Below are positions 28,910-40,853 of a stretch of DNA of 43,325 nt, in pieces; the stretch's first letter is position 1, and each line of letters opens with the position of its first letter. A program made the position numbers and the translations under genes. Under the pieces are notes generated by a model. It was not told the origin of the DNA. It worked only from the letters and a program-made list of their open reading frames with translations, and ran no database searches. The stretch is from an uncultured Pelagibacteraceae bacterium (lineage in GTDB: Bacteria > Pseudomonadota > Alphaproteobacteria > Pelagibacterales > Pelagibacteraceae). Location of the stretch: assembly GCA_902517735.1 (NCBI GenBank), contig CABYDK010000005.1:1-43325 (forward strand). Reading direction: 5' to 3'.

Positions 28910-30673
28910 ATGCCAATCTATAATGCACCTGTAGAAGATATGATGTTTCTCTTTGAAAAATTAAGAGATAATAAAAATTATAATGAAATCGATAAATACA
29001 AAGAAGTTACACCAGAACTTGTAAAAGATATTTTAGAGGAAGCAGCTAAAATAAATCAAAATTTGATATTACCACTTGCAAAGGCTGGAGATGAAAATCC
29101 AGCAGTTTTAGAAAATGGTGTTGTTAGAACTCCACCTGGATATAAAGAAGCTTATCAAAAATACATTGAAGATGGATGGACATCTTTATCGTGTGATCCA
29201 AAATACGGAGGTCAAGGTATGCCTAAAACTGTAAGTGCTTTTTTCGATGAAATGCTTTCATCGGCAAGTTTATCTTTTAAACTTTATAGTGAATTAAGCA
29301 TAGGTGCTTACAATTGTATAAATCATCATGCTACTGATGAAATTAAAAATAAATATTTACCAAAAATAGTTGAAGGTAAATGGAGTGGTACTATGTGTTT
29401 GACTGAACCAGTATGTGGTACAGATTTAGGGTTATTAAAAACAAAAGCAAAAAAACAATCAGATGGTACTTATAAAATTTCTGGACAAAAAATTTTTATT
29501 ACATCAGGAGACCACGATCTAACTGAAAATATTATTCATTTAGTTTTAGCTAGAGCAAACGACTCTCCAACTGGCACTAAGGGTATAAGTTTATTCTTAG
29601 TCCCAAAGTTTGTAGTTAAAGAAGATGGCACGGTTGGACCAAGAAACGGAATATCAACTGGATCAATCGAGACTAAAATGGGAATAAAAGGATCAGCCAC
29701 ATGTGTTTTAAACTTTGACGATGCTACTGGTTATATGATTGGAGCTAAAGAAAAAGGATTAAACGCTATGTTTACAATGATGAATCTGGAAAGAATTATT
29801 GTTGGTATACAAGGATTAGGTATCTCAGAAATAGCATATCAAAACTCACTTCAATATGCAAAAGAGAGAAAGCAAGGAAAAACAAATAATTCAAAATCTA
29901 AAAATGGAGCAGATTGTATTATTGAACATGCTGATATAAGAAGATCTCTTTTAAATATGAAATCAATAATAGAGGGTGAAAGAGCATTATGTTTTTGGTT
30001 ATCTCAACAAACTGAAGTTAGTTTATATCATCCTAGTGATAAAATTCGACAAGGAGCAGCTGATTATGTTTCTTTAATGACTCCTGTAGTTAAATCGTTG
30101 TTTACTGATTTAGCTATGGAAATCACTAGTGATGCTATGCAAATTCATGGAGGTTATGGATATACTAAAGATCAGGGTATTGAGCAGCTATATAGAGATA
30201 ATCGAATTACCCCAATATACGAAGGTACAAATTCGGTACAAGCTGCAGATTTAGTTTTTAGAAAATTATCAAATAAAAATGGTGCTATTATTGATAAATT
30301 TTTGGACCAAATCAAATCTGAATGTAAATCAGATAGTGAGAAAATTAAACCATTCATAAATGATTTTAATAGTTATTTAGATACTTTGAAAAAATTTAGT
30401 GATTGGATAATTGATAAGTCAAAATCAGAAAAAGATGACGTAAGTGCTGCAGCAAATGATTATCTTAGAACTTTAGGTTATGTCTCAATTGGATATGCAT
30501 GGATAAAAGTTTTAGAAGTAAGTTTTAATAATTATGATGAAAATAAAATTTTTTATAAAGATAAGATAAATACTGCTAGATTCTATTTTGACAAGGTATT
30601 ACCAAGAGCTGAACAACATTATAAATCAGCAGTCTCTGGTAGCTCAAATATAATGAATTTTAAATTTAATTAA
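28910..30673 (+). CDS. dmdC: acyl-CoA dehydrogenase; DmdC-like (3-methylmercaptopropionyl-CoA dehydrogenase)
   Basis: 587 aa long-form ACAD; MCLTEPVCGTDLGLLKTKA, KIFITSGDHDLTENI, QIHGGYGYTKDQGIEQLYRDNRITPIYEGTNSVQAADLV; clustered with DmdB-like and DmdA genes. The family is sure; the specific assignment comes from context. Confidence 0.82.
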   Translation: MPIYNAPVEDMMFLFEKLRDNKNYNEIDKYKEVTPELVKDILEEAAKINQNLILPLAKAGDENPAVLENGVVRTPPGYKEAYQKYIEDGWTSLSCDPKYGGQGMPKTVSAFFDEMLSSASLSFKLYSELSIGAYNCINHHATDEIKNKYLPKIVEGKWSGTMCLTEPVCGTDLGLLKTKAKKQSDGTYKISGQKIFITSGDHDLTENIIHLVLARANDSPTGTKGISLFLVPKFVVKEDGTVGPRNGISTGSIETKMGIKGSATCVLNFDDATGYMIGAKEKGLNAMFTMMNLERIIVGIQGLGISEIAYQNSLQYAKERKQGKTNNSKSKNGADCIIEHADIRRSLLNMKSIIEGERALCFWLSQQTEVSLYHPSDKIRQGAADYVSLMTPVVKSLFTDLAMEITSDAMQIHGGYGYTKDQGIEQLYRDNRITPIYEGTNSVQAADLVFRKLSNKNGAIIDKFLDQIKSECKSDSEKIKPFINDFNSYLDTLKKFSDWIIDKSKSEKDDVSAAANDYLRTLGYVSIGYAWIKVLEVSFNNYDENKIFYKDKINTARFYFDKVLPRAEQHYKSAVSGSSNIMNFKFN

Positions 30674-30674
30674 G

Positions 30675-32291
30675 ATGAGCCATTACGATACTAACCTAGA
30701 TAAAAATAGCGCAAATTTTGTTCCATTAACCCCCTTAACCTTCTTAAAAAGAGCCCAAGAAATTTATCCAAATTATGAAGCAGTAATTTATGAGGACCGT
30801 AAATATTCATGGAGTGAGGTTTATAAGCGTACAGTAAAGTTTGCGAGTGCACTTAATAAAATTGGAATTGGAAAAGGAGATACTGTCTCGTTTTTAGCTT
30901 TTAATACCCCTGAAATTTTTGAGGGACATTATTCAGTTCCTATGACTGGTGCAGTCTTAAATACAATTAATATAAGATTAGATGCAAAAACAATTGCTTA
31001 TATTTTAAATCACAGTGAAGCCAAGGTTTTAGTTGTAGATAGACAACTTCATTTAGAGGTAAAAAAAGCCTTGAATATTTTAAAGAGAAAAATTTTTATA
31101 ATTGATATTAATGACAAATATGCTGATCAATCAAAGTGTGAAAAAATTGGTGAGATGGATTATGAAAGTTTTTTAAATACTGGAGATGAAAATTACCATT
31201 GGAAAATGCCCGATGATGAATGGCAAGCAATTTCATTAAGTTATACATCAGGAACAACTGGAAATCCAAAGGGGGTTGTATATCATCATCGAGGATCATA
31301 TTTAATGTCCACAGGAAGTGCAGTTGCCTGGAATATGCCAAACAGATTAAATTTTTTAACTATAGTGCCGATGTTTCATTGTAATGGCTGGGGCTATCCT
31401 TGGACAGTTCCTATGTTAAATGGAAGAACTATTTGCTTAAGAAATATAGATATTAAAAAAATTTTTGAATTAATTGAAAAACACGATGTTACTCACTTTG
31501 GTGGAGCGCCTATAGTTTTAAATATGATAACAGGAGCTCCTGATAGTGATAAAAAAAGATTAAAAAATAAGGTTTATGTTTTAACTGCTGGTGCTCCTCC
31601 ACCAAGTATTATATTTAAAAAAATGAATGAACTTGGTTTTGAAGTTATGCATGTCTATGGTTTAACTGAGACTTACGGGCATGTTACTCAATGTGCATGG
31701 AATGATGCTTGGAATGAATTTGATGAGGAAAAACAAAATGAAATTAAAGCAAGACAAGGTGTTAGATATCCTAATACCGAAGGTATAACAGTCATGAATC
31801 CAGAGACAATGACAGCAGTTCCTAAAGACGGAAAAACAATTGGTGAAATAATGATCAAAGGAAATATAGTTATGAAAGGTTATTTTAAAGATAAAGAGGC
31901 AACAAACAAAGCTATGGATGGAGGATGGTTTCATTCTGGTGATTTAGCTGTTACGCATCCTGATGGGTATGTTAAAATCCAGGATAGGTCTAAAGATATT
32001 ATTATTTCAGGTGGAGAAAACATATCCTCTATAGAAATAGAAAATACACTAGCAAAACATCCTTCTGTTTCTATTGCTGCTGTGGTTGCTAAACCAGACG
32101 AAAAATGGGGTGAAGTACCTTGTGCATTTATTGAAATGGTTAAGGATAAACCTGTAACAGAGAAAGAATTAATCAGTTTTTGCAAAGAAACTCTTGCTGG
32201 ATTTAAAGTACCAAAAAAAGTTTTCTTTTGTGAATTACCCAAAACTTCAACAGGTAAAATTCAAAAATTTGAGTTGAGAAAAAAATTTTAG
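30675..32291 (+). CDS. dmdB: acyl-CoA synthetase (AMP-forming); DmdB-like (MMPA-CoA ligase)
   Basis: 538 aa; SLSYTSGTTGNPKGVVYHHRG, HVYGLTETYG, GGWFHSGDLAVTHPDGYVKIQDRSKDIIISGGENISS; adjacent to DmdC/DmdA. Confidence 0.82.
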   Translation: MSHYDTNLDKNSANFVPLTPLTFLKRAQEIYPNYEAVIYEDRKYSWSEVYKRTVKFASALNKIGIGKGDTVSFLAFNTPEIFEGHYSVPMTGAVLNTINIRLDAKTIAYILNHSEAKVLVVDRQLHLEVKKALNILKRKIFIIDINDKYADQSKCEKIGEMDYESFLNTGDENYHWKMPDDEWQAISLSYTSGTTGNPKGVVYHHRGSYLMSTGSAVAWNMPNRLNFLTIVPMFHCNGWGYPWTVPMLNGRTICLRNIDIKKIFELIEKHDVTHFGGAPIVLNMITGAPDSDKKRLKNKVYVLTAGAPPPSIIFKKMNELGFEVMHVYGLTETYGHVTQCAWNDAWNEFDEEKQNEIKARQGVRYPNTEGITVMNPETMTAVPKDGKTIGEIMIKGNIVMKGYFKDKEATNKAMDGGWFHSGDLAVTHPDGYVKIQDRSKDIIISGGENISSIEIENTLAKHPSVSIAAVVAKPDEKWGEVPCAFIEMVKDKPVTEKELISFCKETLAGFKVPKKVFFCELPKTSTGKIQKFELRKKF

Positions 32292-32299
32292 GTAAATAA

Positions 32300-33076
32300 T
32301 TGATAATCCAATTAGAAAATAAAAGTATACATGTATCTGATGCTGGCCAAGGTATAGATAATAATAAACAAACCATTGTATTTTTGCATGGAAGTGGTCT
32401 TTCACATATTATTTGGTCCTTAACGGAACAATTTTTTTCAAACAAAGATTTTAATGTATTATCAGTAGATCTGCCTGGACATGGTAATTCAGATGGTCCT
32501 TGTTTGGACAGCATCGAAAAAATTGCTGATTGGTTGGAAGAAGTATTTAAAAAATTAGAATTAAAGAATTTAACTTTGGTGGGTCATTCTCAAGGGTGCC
32601 TTGAAATTCTTGAATATGCTTACAAATATAAAAGTAGATTAGAAAAATTAGTTTTTATTGGAGGATCAGATAAGATGGCTGTCCATCCTGACTTGATAAG
32701 GCTTGCACAAAATGGCGATTCAGATGCAGTTAAATTGATGATGAAATGGGGCTATGAAGGTTCAAAAAAATTTATTGGTGGGAATCCAGTTGAAAAAATA
32801 ATTCAATCACCAAGAGATATAAGTGAAATATTAGCAGTTGATTTGAATGCCTGTAATAGTTACTTAAATGGTTCTAAAGCCGCTAAAGCAATTAACTTTC
32901 CGTCATTATTAATTTTCGGGGAATTAGATAAAATGGTTAATTTGGAAGCAGGAAAAAAATTTTCAAATTTGTTAAGGAATTCAGAAGCTCACATCATTGA
33001 TGAATGTGGTCACATGATAATGATTGAAAAAGCATTTGAAATGAGAGAAAAGGTCTTAGAATTTTTAAAAAAATGA
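32300..33076 (+). CDS. alpha/beta hydrolase within the DMSP cluster, function unknown
   Basis: 258 aa; [28 protein letters not shown] nucleophile elbow, [13 protein letters not shown] His; TTG start; overlaps dmdA by 4 nt. Confidence 0.88.
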   Translation: MIIQLENKSIHVSDAGQGIDNNKQTIVFLHGSGLSHIIWSLTEQFFSNKDFNVLSVDLPGHGNSDGPCLDSIEKIADWLEEVFKKLELKNLTLVGHSQGCLEILEYAYKYKSRLEKLVFIGGSDKMAVHPDLIRLAQNGDSDAVKLMMKWGYEGSKKFIGGNPVEKIIQSPRDISEILAVDLNACNSYLNGSKAAKAINFPSLLIFGELDKMVNLEAGKKFSNLLRNSEAHIIDECGHMIMIEKAFEMREKVLEFLKK

Positions 33077-34182
33077 AAAATTTTCCAATTGTTAAGTCAA
33101 GAAGATTAAGAAGCACTCCTTACACTGATAGGATAGAGGCTCATGGCGTGAGTAGTTATACTGTTTATAATCATATGCTTCTTCCAGCTACATTTAAATC
33201 TCTTGAGTCAGATTATCATCATTTAAAAAAGTTTGTACAAGTTTGGGATGTTGCAGCAGAAAGACAAGTTGAGATTAAAGGTAAAGACTCAGCAAAATTG
33301 GTTCAACTGATGACTTGCAGAGATTTATCTAAATCAAAAGTAGGAAGATGTTATTATGCACCATTAATAGATCAAGATGGTTTATTAGTTAATGATCCTA
33401 TAATAAATAAACTAGCAGAAGATAAATGGTGGTTATCAATAGCTGATGCAGATGTAATTTTTTTTGCAAAAGGACTTGCTGCAGGAAAAAAATTGGAGGT
33501 TGAAATTCATGAACCGAATGTAAACATCCTTGCAGTACAAGGACCATTATCAGATGATTTGATGTCTAAATTATTTGGTGAAGAAATAAGAGACTTAAAA
33601 TTTTTTAATTTTAAATACTATAATTTTAAAGGAAAAAAATATTTTATCGCTAGATCTGGCTGGTCAAAACAAGGTGGTTTTGAAATTTATGTAGAGGATA
33701 ATTTAGCTGGCCAAGATTTATATGATTATCTATTTGAATATGGAGCAGAATTTAATGTTAAAGCAGGGTGTCCAAATTTAATCGAGAGAATCGAGTCAGC
33801 TCTATTATCTTATGGGAATGATTTTGATAATAGAGATAATCCTTTTGAAGCAAATTTTGATAAATTTATTAATTTAGATAGCGAAGTTAATTATTTAGGA
33901 AAAGAAAATCTAAAAAAAATTAAGAATGTCGGAATAAATAAAAGATTAATGGGTGTTAAAATAGATCACAATAAAATTGATATGTATTGTGAAAAGACAT
34001 TACTAGATGATGATAATAATATTGTAGGATACGTTAGATCAGCCACTTATTCCCCGTCTTTTAAAAAAATTATAGGCATCGCTATGATCAATAAACCTTA
34101 TTGGGATAAAAAAACTCAATTTAAGATAGATATTAATGAAAAAATATTTGTAGGAACAATTTGCGAATTACCTTTCATCTAG
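33073..34182 (+). CDS. dmdA: dimethylsulfoniopropionate demethylase DmdA (GcvT-family)
   Basis: 369 aa; [78 protein letters not shown] is the DmdA N-terminal pattern. Confidence 0.92.
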   Translation: MKNFPIVKSRRLRSTPYTDRIEAHGVSSYTVYNHMLLPATFKSLESDYHHLKKFVQVWDVAAERQVEIKGKDSAKLVQLMTCRDLSKSKVGRCYYAPLIDQDGLLVNDPIINKLAEDKWWLSIADADVIFFAKGLAAGKKLEVEIHEPNVNILAVQGPLSDDLMSKLFGEEIRDLKFFNFKYYNFKGKKYFIARSGWSKQGGFEIYVEDNLAGQDLYDYLFEYGAEFNVKAGCPNLIERIESALLSYGNDFDNRDNPFEANFDKFINLDSEVNYLGKENLKKIKNVGINKRLMGVKIDHNKIDMYCEKTLLDDDNNIVGYVRSATYSPSFKKIIGIAMINKPYWDKKTQFKIDINEKIFVGTICELPFI

Positions 34183-34196
34183 TATAAAATTACATC

Positions 34197-35204
34197 ATGA
34201 ATATTGCAATTGTAGGGGCAACAGGAAATGTCGGAAGAAAAACTTTAGAGGTTCTTGAAAAAAAAGATCTTTATATAGATGATTTATATTTGGTTGCTTC
34301 AGCCAGAAGTGAAGGAAATAAAGTTAGATTTAAAGGAAAAGAAATTGAAGTTTTAGATTTAAAAAAATTTGATTTTTCAAAAGTAAAAATTGCTTTCTTT
34401 GCAGCTGGAAGCAAAATTTCTGAAAATTTTGCAGAAAAAGCAGCTTCAAAATGTTTAGTAATTGATAATTCTAGTTTTTTTAGAATGGACCCAGAAGTAC
34501 CTCTTATAGTACCTCAAGTAAACTCTGAAGAATTAAAAGATATTAAAAAAAATATCATTGCAAATCCTAATTGTTCGACAGCTCAACTAGTAATTACCTT
34601 AAAACCATTACATGATTTATTTACTATTAAAAGAGCAGTCGTTTCAACATACCAATCAGTTTCCGGAGGTGGAAAATTACCTATGGATGAATTAACAGAA
34701 CAAACTAAATTATTTTTAGAAGGTAAAGCTATTAAATCAAAAAATTTTACAAAACAAATAGCTTTTAATGCAATTCCGCACATAGACGAATTTTCAAGTG
34801 ATGGTTACACAAAAGAAGAATTAAAAATGATCAATGAAACTAAAAAAATTTTAGATGATAAAATCGATTTAACAGCTACATGTGTGAGATTACCGATATT
34901 TGTTTCTCATTCAGAGTCTGTTAATTTGGAATTTGAAAAACCTTTCACTATTGAAAAAGTTAGAGAGGCTTTAGATAAATTTGAGGGTTGTAAAGTTATT
35001 GATAAGAGAATTGATGGCGGATATTCAACTCCACTAGAAGCAGAGGGGAAAGATGAGACATTTATATCGAGGATAAGAGAGGACAAAACAATATTAAATG
35101 GATTAAATCTGTGGATTGTTTCAGATAATCTTTTAAGAGGTGCTGCATTGAATGCAGTAGAAATAGCTGAAACTTTAATTAAAAATAATTTTTATGGAAA
35201 ATAA
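34197..35204 (+). CDS. asd: aspartate-semialdehyde dehydrogenase
   Basis: 335 aa; IAIVGATGNVGRKTLEVLE, NPNCSTAQLVITLKPL, STYQSVSGGGK. Confidence 0.97.
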   Translation: MNIAIVGATGNVGRKTLEVLEKKDLYIDDLYLVASARSEGNKVRFKGKEIEVLDLKKFDFSKVKIAFFAAGSKISENFAEKAASKCLVIDNSSFFRMDPEVPLIVPQVNSEELKDIKKNIIANPNCSTAQLVITLKPLHDLFTIKRAVVSTYQSVSGGGKLPMDELTEQTKLFLEGKAIKSKNFTKQIAFNAIPHIDEFSSDGYTKEELKMINETKKILDDKIDLTATCVRLPIFVSHSESVNLEFEKPFTIEKVREALDKFEGCKVIDKRIDGGYSTPLEAEGKDETFISRIREDKTILNGLNLWIVSDNLLRGAALNAVEIAETLIKNNFYGK

Positions 35205-35577
35205 AGAACCCTTATCTCCACATATCCAAATTTATAAATGGCATATTTCATCTTTAGTGTCTATTTCACATAGAATCACGGGTATCATTAATATTATTGC
35301 TATTACTTTAATTTGTTTATGGATCTGTATAATTTCTTTAAGTGAAAATAATTACGACGCCATGAATTTATTTTTAAGATCTTTTTTAGGAAAATTTATT
35401 ATTTTAGGCTTTACATGGTCTTTTTCTTTTCAAATTTTAAGTGAACTTAGACATTTGATAATGGATCTTGGATATGGATTTCAAATTAAAACATCAAGAA
35501 TAACTGGTTTGATAGTTATTTTTGGATCAATAATTTTAACTGTTGTTTTATACTTACTAGGAAAAAGTTATATTTAA
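35194..35577 (+). CDS. sdhC: succinate dehydrogenase cytochrome b556 subunit
   Basis: 127 aa; PLSPHIQIYKWHISSLVSISHRITGI; heme-ligand region ELRHLIMDLGYGF. Confidence 0.95.
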   Translation: MENKEPLSPHIQIYKWHISSLVSISHRITGIINIIAITLICLWICIISLSENNYDAMNLFLRSFLGKFIILGFTWSFSFQILSELRHLIMDLGYGFQIKTSRITGLIVIFGSIILTVVLYLLGKSYI

Positions 35578-35578
35578 G

Positions 35579-35902
35579 ATGATTAATGCTACAAAAAAAT
35601 GGATTTTTCTTAAAATAAGTAGTGCGATATTAATTCCACTAATGTTATGGTTTATTATTAATTTTATCAAAATTTATGATAAAGAGTATATTAATGTTGT
35701 AGACTTTTTTGCTAATTCGTTTTCAAAATTTCTATTTATTATCTTTATTATTAATGCATATTTCTTTTCAGCATTAAGCATAACTGAGATTTTTGAAGAT
35801 TATATAAAGAATAATAAAATCAAAAATGTCGCAAATAAACTTTTATACGCTTCAGCTGTGGTAATTCCATTAATTACAATTATATTGATACCTAACTTAT
35901 GA
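35579..35902 (+). CDS. sdhD: succinate dehydrogenase membrane anchor subunit SdhD
   Basis: 107 aa, 3 TM; position between sdhC and sdhA. Confidence 0.85.
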   Translation: MINATKKWIFLKISSAILIPLMLWFIINFIKIYDKEYINVVDFFANSFSKFLFIIFIINAYFFSALSITEIFEDYIKNNKIKNVANKLLYASAVVIPLITIILIPNL

Positions 35903-37674
35903 ATTCTTATAAAATAATTGATCATGAATATGACGTTGTAGTCTTAGGAGCTGGAGGTTCAGGTTTAAGAGCAGCAGTGGGCCTTAGTGAAGCTGGATTA
36001 AAGACAGCTTGTATTTCAAAAGTATTTCCAACTAGGAGCCACACTTCAGCTGCTCAAGGTGGAATCTCGGCAGCTTTGGGAAATATGGGAGAAGATGATT
36101 GGCGATGGCATATGTATGATACAGTTAAAGGAGCTGATTGGCTCGGCGATCAAGATAGTATTGAATACTTATGTAAAGAAGCCCCAAAAGCTGTAATTGA
36201 ATTAGAAAAATATGGAGTTCCATTTAGTAGAACTGAAGATGGTAAAATATATCAAAGACCATTTGGAGGTATGACTAAAAATTATGGTAATGGAATTGTA
36301 CAAAGAACTTGTGCTGCAGCTGATAGAACAGGCCATGCAATTTTACATACACTCTATGGTCAGGCTTTAAAACATAATACCGAATTTTTTATTGAATATT
36401 TTGCTTTAGATTTATTAATGAAAAATGGTGAATGTAAAGGATTGATAGCATGGAATTTAAATGATGGAACAATTCACAGATTCAGAGCACATTCTGTAAT
36501 CATTGCGACTGGAGGCTATGGTAAAGTTTATTACTCAGCTACCTCAGCTCATACTTGTACAGGAGATGGAAACGCAATGGTATTAAGAGCGGGATTACCT
36601 CTACAGGATATGGAGTTTGTTCAATTTCACCCAACTGGAATTTATGGTCATGGAACTTTAATTACAGAGGGTGCAAGAGGAGAAGGTGGTTATTTAACGA
36701 ATTCAAAAGGTGAACGATTTATGGAGAGATATGCACCTAAAGCAAAAGATTTAGCTTCAAGAGATGTGGTTAGTCGATCTATGTCATTAGAAATTAATGA
36801 AGGCAGAGGTGTTGGAAAAGATGGAGATCATGTTCACTTAAACCTAAGTCATTTAGATAAAGAAATTATCGAAAGCAGATTACCAGGAATAACAGATGCA
36901 GCAAGATTATTTGCAAATGTGGATATTACAAAAGAACCAATCCCTGTAGTGCCTACCGTTCATTATAATATGGGAGGAATTCCAACTAATTATAAAGCTG
37001 AAGTTCTAACAACAAATGGATCTGATAAAACTGTTCCAGGTTTAATGGCAATAGGAGAAGCAGCATGTGTATCTGTGCATGGAGCCAATAGATTAGGCTC
37101 AAATTCGTTAATCGATCTAGTCGTTTTTGGCAGGGCTGCAGCAAAAAGAGCAGCTGAATTAGTTAAACCAGGGACCCCTCATGAAGAAATAGGAGAGTCG
37201 GAAACACAAAAATGTTTAGATAGATTTGATAAATTAAGAAATGCTAGTGGTGAAAATAGCACTGCAGAATTAAGATTATCGATGCAAAAAACTATGCAAT
37301 CAAAATGTGCAGTTTTTAGAACAGAAGAAACTTTAAAGGAAGGTGTTGCAGAAATAAAGAAAACTTACGATGGGATAGATTCCATTTCAGTTAAAGATAA
37401 ATCATTGGTGTTTAATACAGATTTAGTTGAAACATTAGAGTTTGATAATCTTATAAGACAAGCAGTCGTAACAGTCGACTCTGCATACAATAGAAAAGAG
37501 AGTAGAGGTGCTCATGCAAGAGAGGATTATCCTAAACGTGATGACGAAAAATTTATGCAACATACATTATCTTGGTCAGATGGAAAAAATACTAAGATTA
37601 CATATAGACCTGTTCATAAATCCACACTTACAAATGAAGTACAATATTTTCCACCTCAGGAAAGAGTATATTAA
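35899..37674 (+). CDS. sdhA: succinate dehydrogenase flavoprotein subunit
   Basis: 591 aa; [73 protein letters not shown]. Confidence 0.98.
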   Translation: MNSYKIIDHEYDVVVLGAGGSGLRAAVGLSEAGLKTACISKVFPTRSHTSAAQGGISAALGNMGEDDWRWHMYDTVKGADWLGDQDSIEYLCKEAPKAVIELEKYGVPFSRTEDGKIYQRPFGGMTKNYGNGIVQRTCAAADRTGHAILHTLYGQALKHNTEFFIEYFALDLLMKNGECKGLIAWNLNDGTIHRFRAHSVIIATGGYGKVYYSATSAHTCTGDGNAMVLRAGLPLQDMEFVQFHPTGIYGHGTLITEGARGEGGYLTNSKGERFMERYAPKAKDLASRDVVSRSMSLEINEGRGVGKDGDHVHLNLSHLDKEIIESRLPGITDAARLFANVDITKEPIPVVPTVHYNMGGIPTNYKAEVLTTNGSDKTVPGLMAIGEAACVSVHGANRLGSNSLIDLVVFGRAAAKRAAELVKPGTPHEEIGESETQKCLDRFDKLRNASGENSTAELRLSMQKTMQSKCAVFRTEETLKEGVAEIKKTYDGIDSISVKDKSLVFNTDLVETLEFDNLIRQAVVTVDSAYNRKESRGAHAREDYPKRDDEKFMQHTLSWSDGKNTKITYRPVHKSTLTNEVQYFPPQERVY

Positions 37675-38453
37675 TGGTAAAGTTGAATTTACCTGAAAAT
37701 TCTAAAGTTAAAAGAGGTAATTATTTTAGAGACAAGACAGGATCTAATAATATTAGGAAGGTTAATGTTTATAGATGGAATCCATCAACAAAAGAAAATC
37801 CCAGGATAGACACATACGAAGTTGATATGAACAATTGTCCATCTAAAGTTTTGGATATTTTAAATAAGATTAAAAATGAAATAGATCCAACACTAGCTTA
37901 TAGGCGTTCATGTGCTCATGGTGTTTGTGGATCGTGCGCAATGAATATAGGTGGAAAAAATGGATTAGCATGTACTACACCTCACTCTGAAATAGATGGT
38001 GATATAGATATTTATCCATTACCGCATCTTAAAGTTAAAAGAGATTTGATAGGTGACTTAGATGGTTTGTATAAACAATATCAATCTATTGAACCTTGGT
38101 TGAAATCAAATTCTAAAACAGAAACTACTGAAATTTATCAATCAAAAGAAGATAGAGCTAAACTTGATGGAGCCTATGAATGTATAATGTGTGCATGTTG
38201 TTCAACATCTTGCCCAAGTTATTGGTGGAATGGCGATAAATATTTAGGACCTGCGGTTTTACTTCAAGCTTATAGGTGGATTGTAGATAGCAGGGATGAT
38301 GAAAGAAAAGCTAGATTGAAGAAAGTAGCTGATGAATTAAAACTTTATCGATGTCACACTATTTTAAATTGTACCAGTGCGTGCCCTAAAGGATTGAATC
38401 CAGCAAAAGCAATTGCTGAAATTAAAAAGATGTTGGCGACTGCTAACTTTTAA
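37674..38453 (+). CDS. sdhB: succinate dehydrogenase iron-sulfur subunit
   Basis: 259 aa; [51 protein letters not shown]. Confidence 0.98.
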   Translation: MVKLNLPENSKVKRGNYFRDKTGSNNIRKVNVYRWNPSTKENPRIDTYEVDMNNCPSKVLDILNKIKNEIDPTLAYRRSCAHGVCGSCAMNIGGKNGLACTTPHSEIDGDIDIYPLPHLKVKRDLIGDLDGLYKQYQSIEPWLKSNSKTETTEIYQSKEDRAKLDGAYECIMCACCSTSCPSYWWNGDKYLGPAVLLQAYRWIVDSRDDERKARLKKVADELKLYRCHTILNCTSACPKGLNPAKAIAEIKKMLATANF

Positions 38454-39204
38454 ATAATACTTTTTTTAAATTATTTGCAGAAGTTAACATAGTGGATAAA
38501 ATTTTTTTTAAATCATTTATATCTTTTCTACTTTTTGCAGTATGAGTTGATAAACAAAAACATAATTCATTTTTAGAATTAAAAATTGGAACTGACAAAC
38601 CAACCATCCCATTAAACCATTCTTCATCATCATAAGCATAACCTTGATTTTTAATTCTTTTTAATTCTTTTTTAAACTGTGAAATATCTGTTATCGTATT
38701 TTTAGCAGTTTTAGGTGTCTTGATATTTTTAAATATTTGTATCACATTTTCCTCATTTATTGAGGATAGATATAATTTTCCTGATGCAGAAGCATGTAAA
38801 GGAAGATGATCTCCTGCTTCTAAATTTAATTGCATTGGCCAATGGAATTCTATTCTATCAAAATAAATAAGTTTAGTTCCAATGGGTACAGAAAGACTAA
38901 CCGTTTCTTTAATATCATTAGTTAATTTTCTTAAGTATGATCTTCTCAAAGTAAAGTTTGGTTCATAAGGTAAACTTTTAAGAATTAAATTTCTTATTTT
39001 TGGTCCTGGTAAATATTTTTTTGAACTACTAGCTACTAAGTATTTTTCTTCACATAAAGTTTCAATATGTCGATAAATTGTGGGTAGAGGGATCTTTAAT
39101 TTATGAGAAATTTTTTTTGCAGTGAAGTTGTCAGGGTCAATTATAATTTCTTCAAGTATATTTAATATCCTCCTTGGAGATGTTCTGCTGTTTATATCAG
39201 TCAT
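38443..39204 (-). CDS. IclR-family transcriptional regulator
   Basis: 253 aa; N-terminal wHTH ([11 protein letters not shown]...[19 protein letters not shown]), IclR effector domain with [13 protein letters not shown]. Confidence 0.92.
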   Translation of the reverse strand: MTDINSRTSPRRILNILEEIIIDPDNFTAKKISHKLKIPLPTIYRHIETLCEEKYLVASSSKKYLPGPKIRNLILKSLPYEPNFTLRRSYLRKLTNDIKETVSLSVPIGTKLIYFDRIEFHWPMQLNLEAGDHLPLHASASGKLYLSSINEENVIQIFKNIKTPKTAKNTITDISQFKKELKRIKNQGYAYDDEEWFNGMVGLSVPIFNSKNELCFCLSTHTAKSRKDINDLKKILSTMLTSANNLKKVLFKS

Positions 39205-39231
39205 TTTAAGTTGGATTTTAAAATAAAAACC

Positions 39232-40725
39232 CTAAGACAAAACTGGAATTGTGAATTCAGGTCCTGCATTATCCTCTACCCATGTTACAGTTGCAGTTTT
39301 AAGCTTTGTATAAAATCTTACACCTTCAGGGCCGTGCATTGAGTGGTCTCCAAATAAGGATCGTTTCCAACCACCAAAACTATGATATGCAACAGGTACA
39401 GGAATAGGTACGTTTACTCCTATCATTCCAATTTTAGCATTTTCAGTGAAATGTTTTGCAATATTTCCACTTTTTGTAAAAACTGCAGCTCCATTCCCAA
39501 GTTCGTGGTCATTGACTAGATTTAGAGCCTCCTCATAAGTTTCAGTAGTCATCATACTCAATACAGGTCCAAAGATTTCTTCTTTATAAATTCTCATCTC
39601 AGGCTTAACTTCATCAAAGATTGTTGGTCCTACAAAATAACCATTTTCATATCCTTGTTTTTTAAAATTTCTTCCATCACTCAACAATTTTGCACCTTCT
39701 TTCTCACCAGTATCTATGTACCCTAAAACTTTTTCAAAATGAGCTTTATTATTTAGTGGACCAAAATCACTTTTTTCATCTGTATAAGGACCAACATTTA
39801 GTTTAGCAGTTTCTTCTAATAGTTTTGTTTTTATTTTCTCTTTTGTTTTTTTACCTACGCAGACTGCTACTGAAATAGCCATACATCTCTCTCCTGCTGA
39901 TCCAAAAGCAGATCCTATTATTGCATCAGTTGTTTTATTTATGTCTGCATCAGGCATTATAACCATATGATTTTTTGCACCCCCTAGTGCTTGTACTCTT
40001 TTATTATTTTTTGTACCTGTGTGATAAACATATTCAGCAATCGGGGTAGAGCCAACGAAACTAATTGCTTGAACTGTTTTATTTTCAAGCAATGTATCTA
40101 CAGCCTCTTTATCACCATTTACAACATTTAAAACTCCAGCAGGCAGACCCGCTTCTATTGCTATTTCAGCTAGTCTCATTGGACAGCTTGGATCTTTTTC
40201 TGAAGGTTTTAAAACAAATGTATTTCCGCAAGCTATTGAAACTGGATACATCCACATAGGAACCATAGCTGGAAAATTAAATGGTGTAATTCCAGCGCAA
40301 ACCCCAAGAGGCTGTCTTAGCGTGTGAGAGTCAACATTTGTTCCAACACTTGTTGAATGATCACCCTTTAAAGAATCAGTAATACCAGTTGCATATTCAA
40401 CTACTTCTATTCCTCTTTGGATAGAACCCTTTGCATCAGCAATAGTTTTTCCATGTTGTTCAGAAACCATTACGGCCAGTTCATCCATATTTTTTATAAG
40501 AAGATCTTTATATTTTGATAAAATTCTAGCTCTATTAATTGGAGTGGTTTTAGACCAAGTTATAAATGCTTTGGATGAACTTTCTATAGCTTTTTCTACA
40601 GTAGCTTTACTTCCTAATTCAACTTCTGCGATTTGTTCACCAATTGCTGGGTTAAATATTGGACCTTTTCTAGATTTGCTATCACTATAAATCTTTCCGT
40701 CAATAAAATGGCTAATAGTTTTCAT
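39232..40725 (-). CDS. mmsA: CoA-acylating methylmalonate/malonate-semialdehyde dehydrogenase (MmsA/IolA/DddC-like)
   Basis: 497 aa; RQPLGVCAGITPFNFPAMVPMWMYP, AIGSAFGSAGERCMAISVAV (catalytic Cys in GERCMA), HSFGGWKRSLFGDHSMHGPEGVRFYT. Confidence 0.93.
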   Translation of the reverse strand: MKTISHFIDGKIYSDSKSRKGPIFNPAIGEQIAEVELGSKATVEKAIESSSKAFITWSKTTPINRARILSKYKDLLIKNMDELAVMVSEQHGKTIADAKGSIQRGIEVVEYATGITDSLKGDHSTSVGTNVDSHTLRQPLGVCAGITPFNFPAMVPMWMYPVSIACGNTFVLKPSEKDPSCPMRLAEIAIEAGLPAGVLNVVNGDKEAVDTLLENKTVQAISFVGSTPIAEYVYHTGTKNNKRVQALGGAKNHMVIMPDADINKTTDAIIGSAFGSAGERCMAISVAVCVGKKTKEKIKTKLLEETAKLNVGPYTDEKSDFGPLNNKAHFEKVLGYIDTGEKEGAKLLSDGRNFKKQGYENGYFVGPTIFDEVKPEMRIYKEEIFGPVLSMMTTETYEEALNLVNDHELGNGAAVFTKSGNIAKHFTENAKIGMIGVNVPIPVPVAYHSFGGWKRSLFGDHSMHGPEGVRFYTKLKTATVTWVEDNAGPEFTIPVLS

Positions 40726-40824
40726 TAAATTTTATTTTATAAATAAAACTATAACAGGTTTTTTTTGATTGCAATATGTATTCCTTAAATGAGAAAAATA
40801 TTATCAATTAAAGATTATATGCTG

Positions 40825-40853
40825 TTGACTCCTTAATTTACATAAGCTTAGAT
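40825..40853 (+). promoter_or_regulatory. possible sigma70-type promoter for the Fe-ADH gene
   Basis: TTGACT (40825-40830), 17-nt spacer, TTAGAT (40848-40853); perfect Shine-Dalgarno AAGGAGG downstream. The -10 match is weak. Confidence 0.3.

Noticed and set aside
31662-32514. Minus-strand ORFs of 90-103 aa opposite dmdB and the hydrolase
   Set aside because: Overlapping shadow ORFs without motifs or plausible starts; the plus-strand genes fully explain the region.
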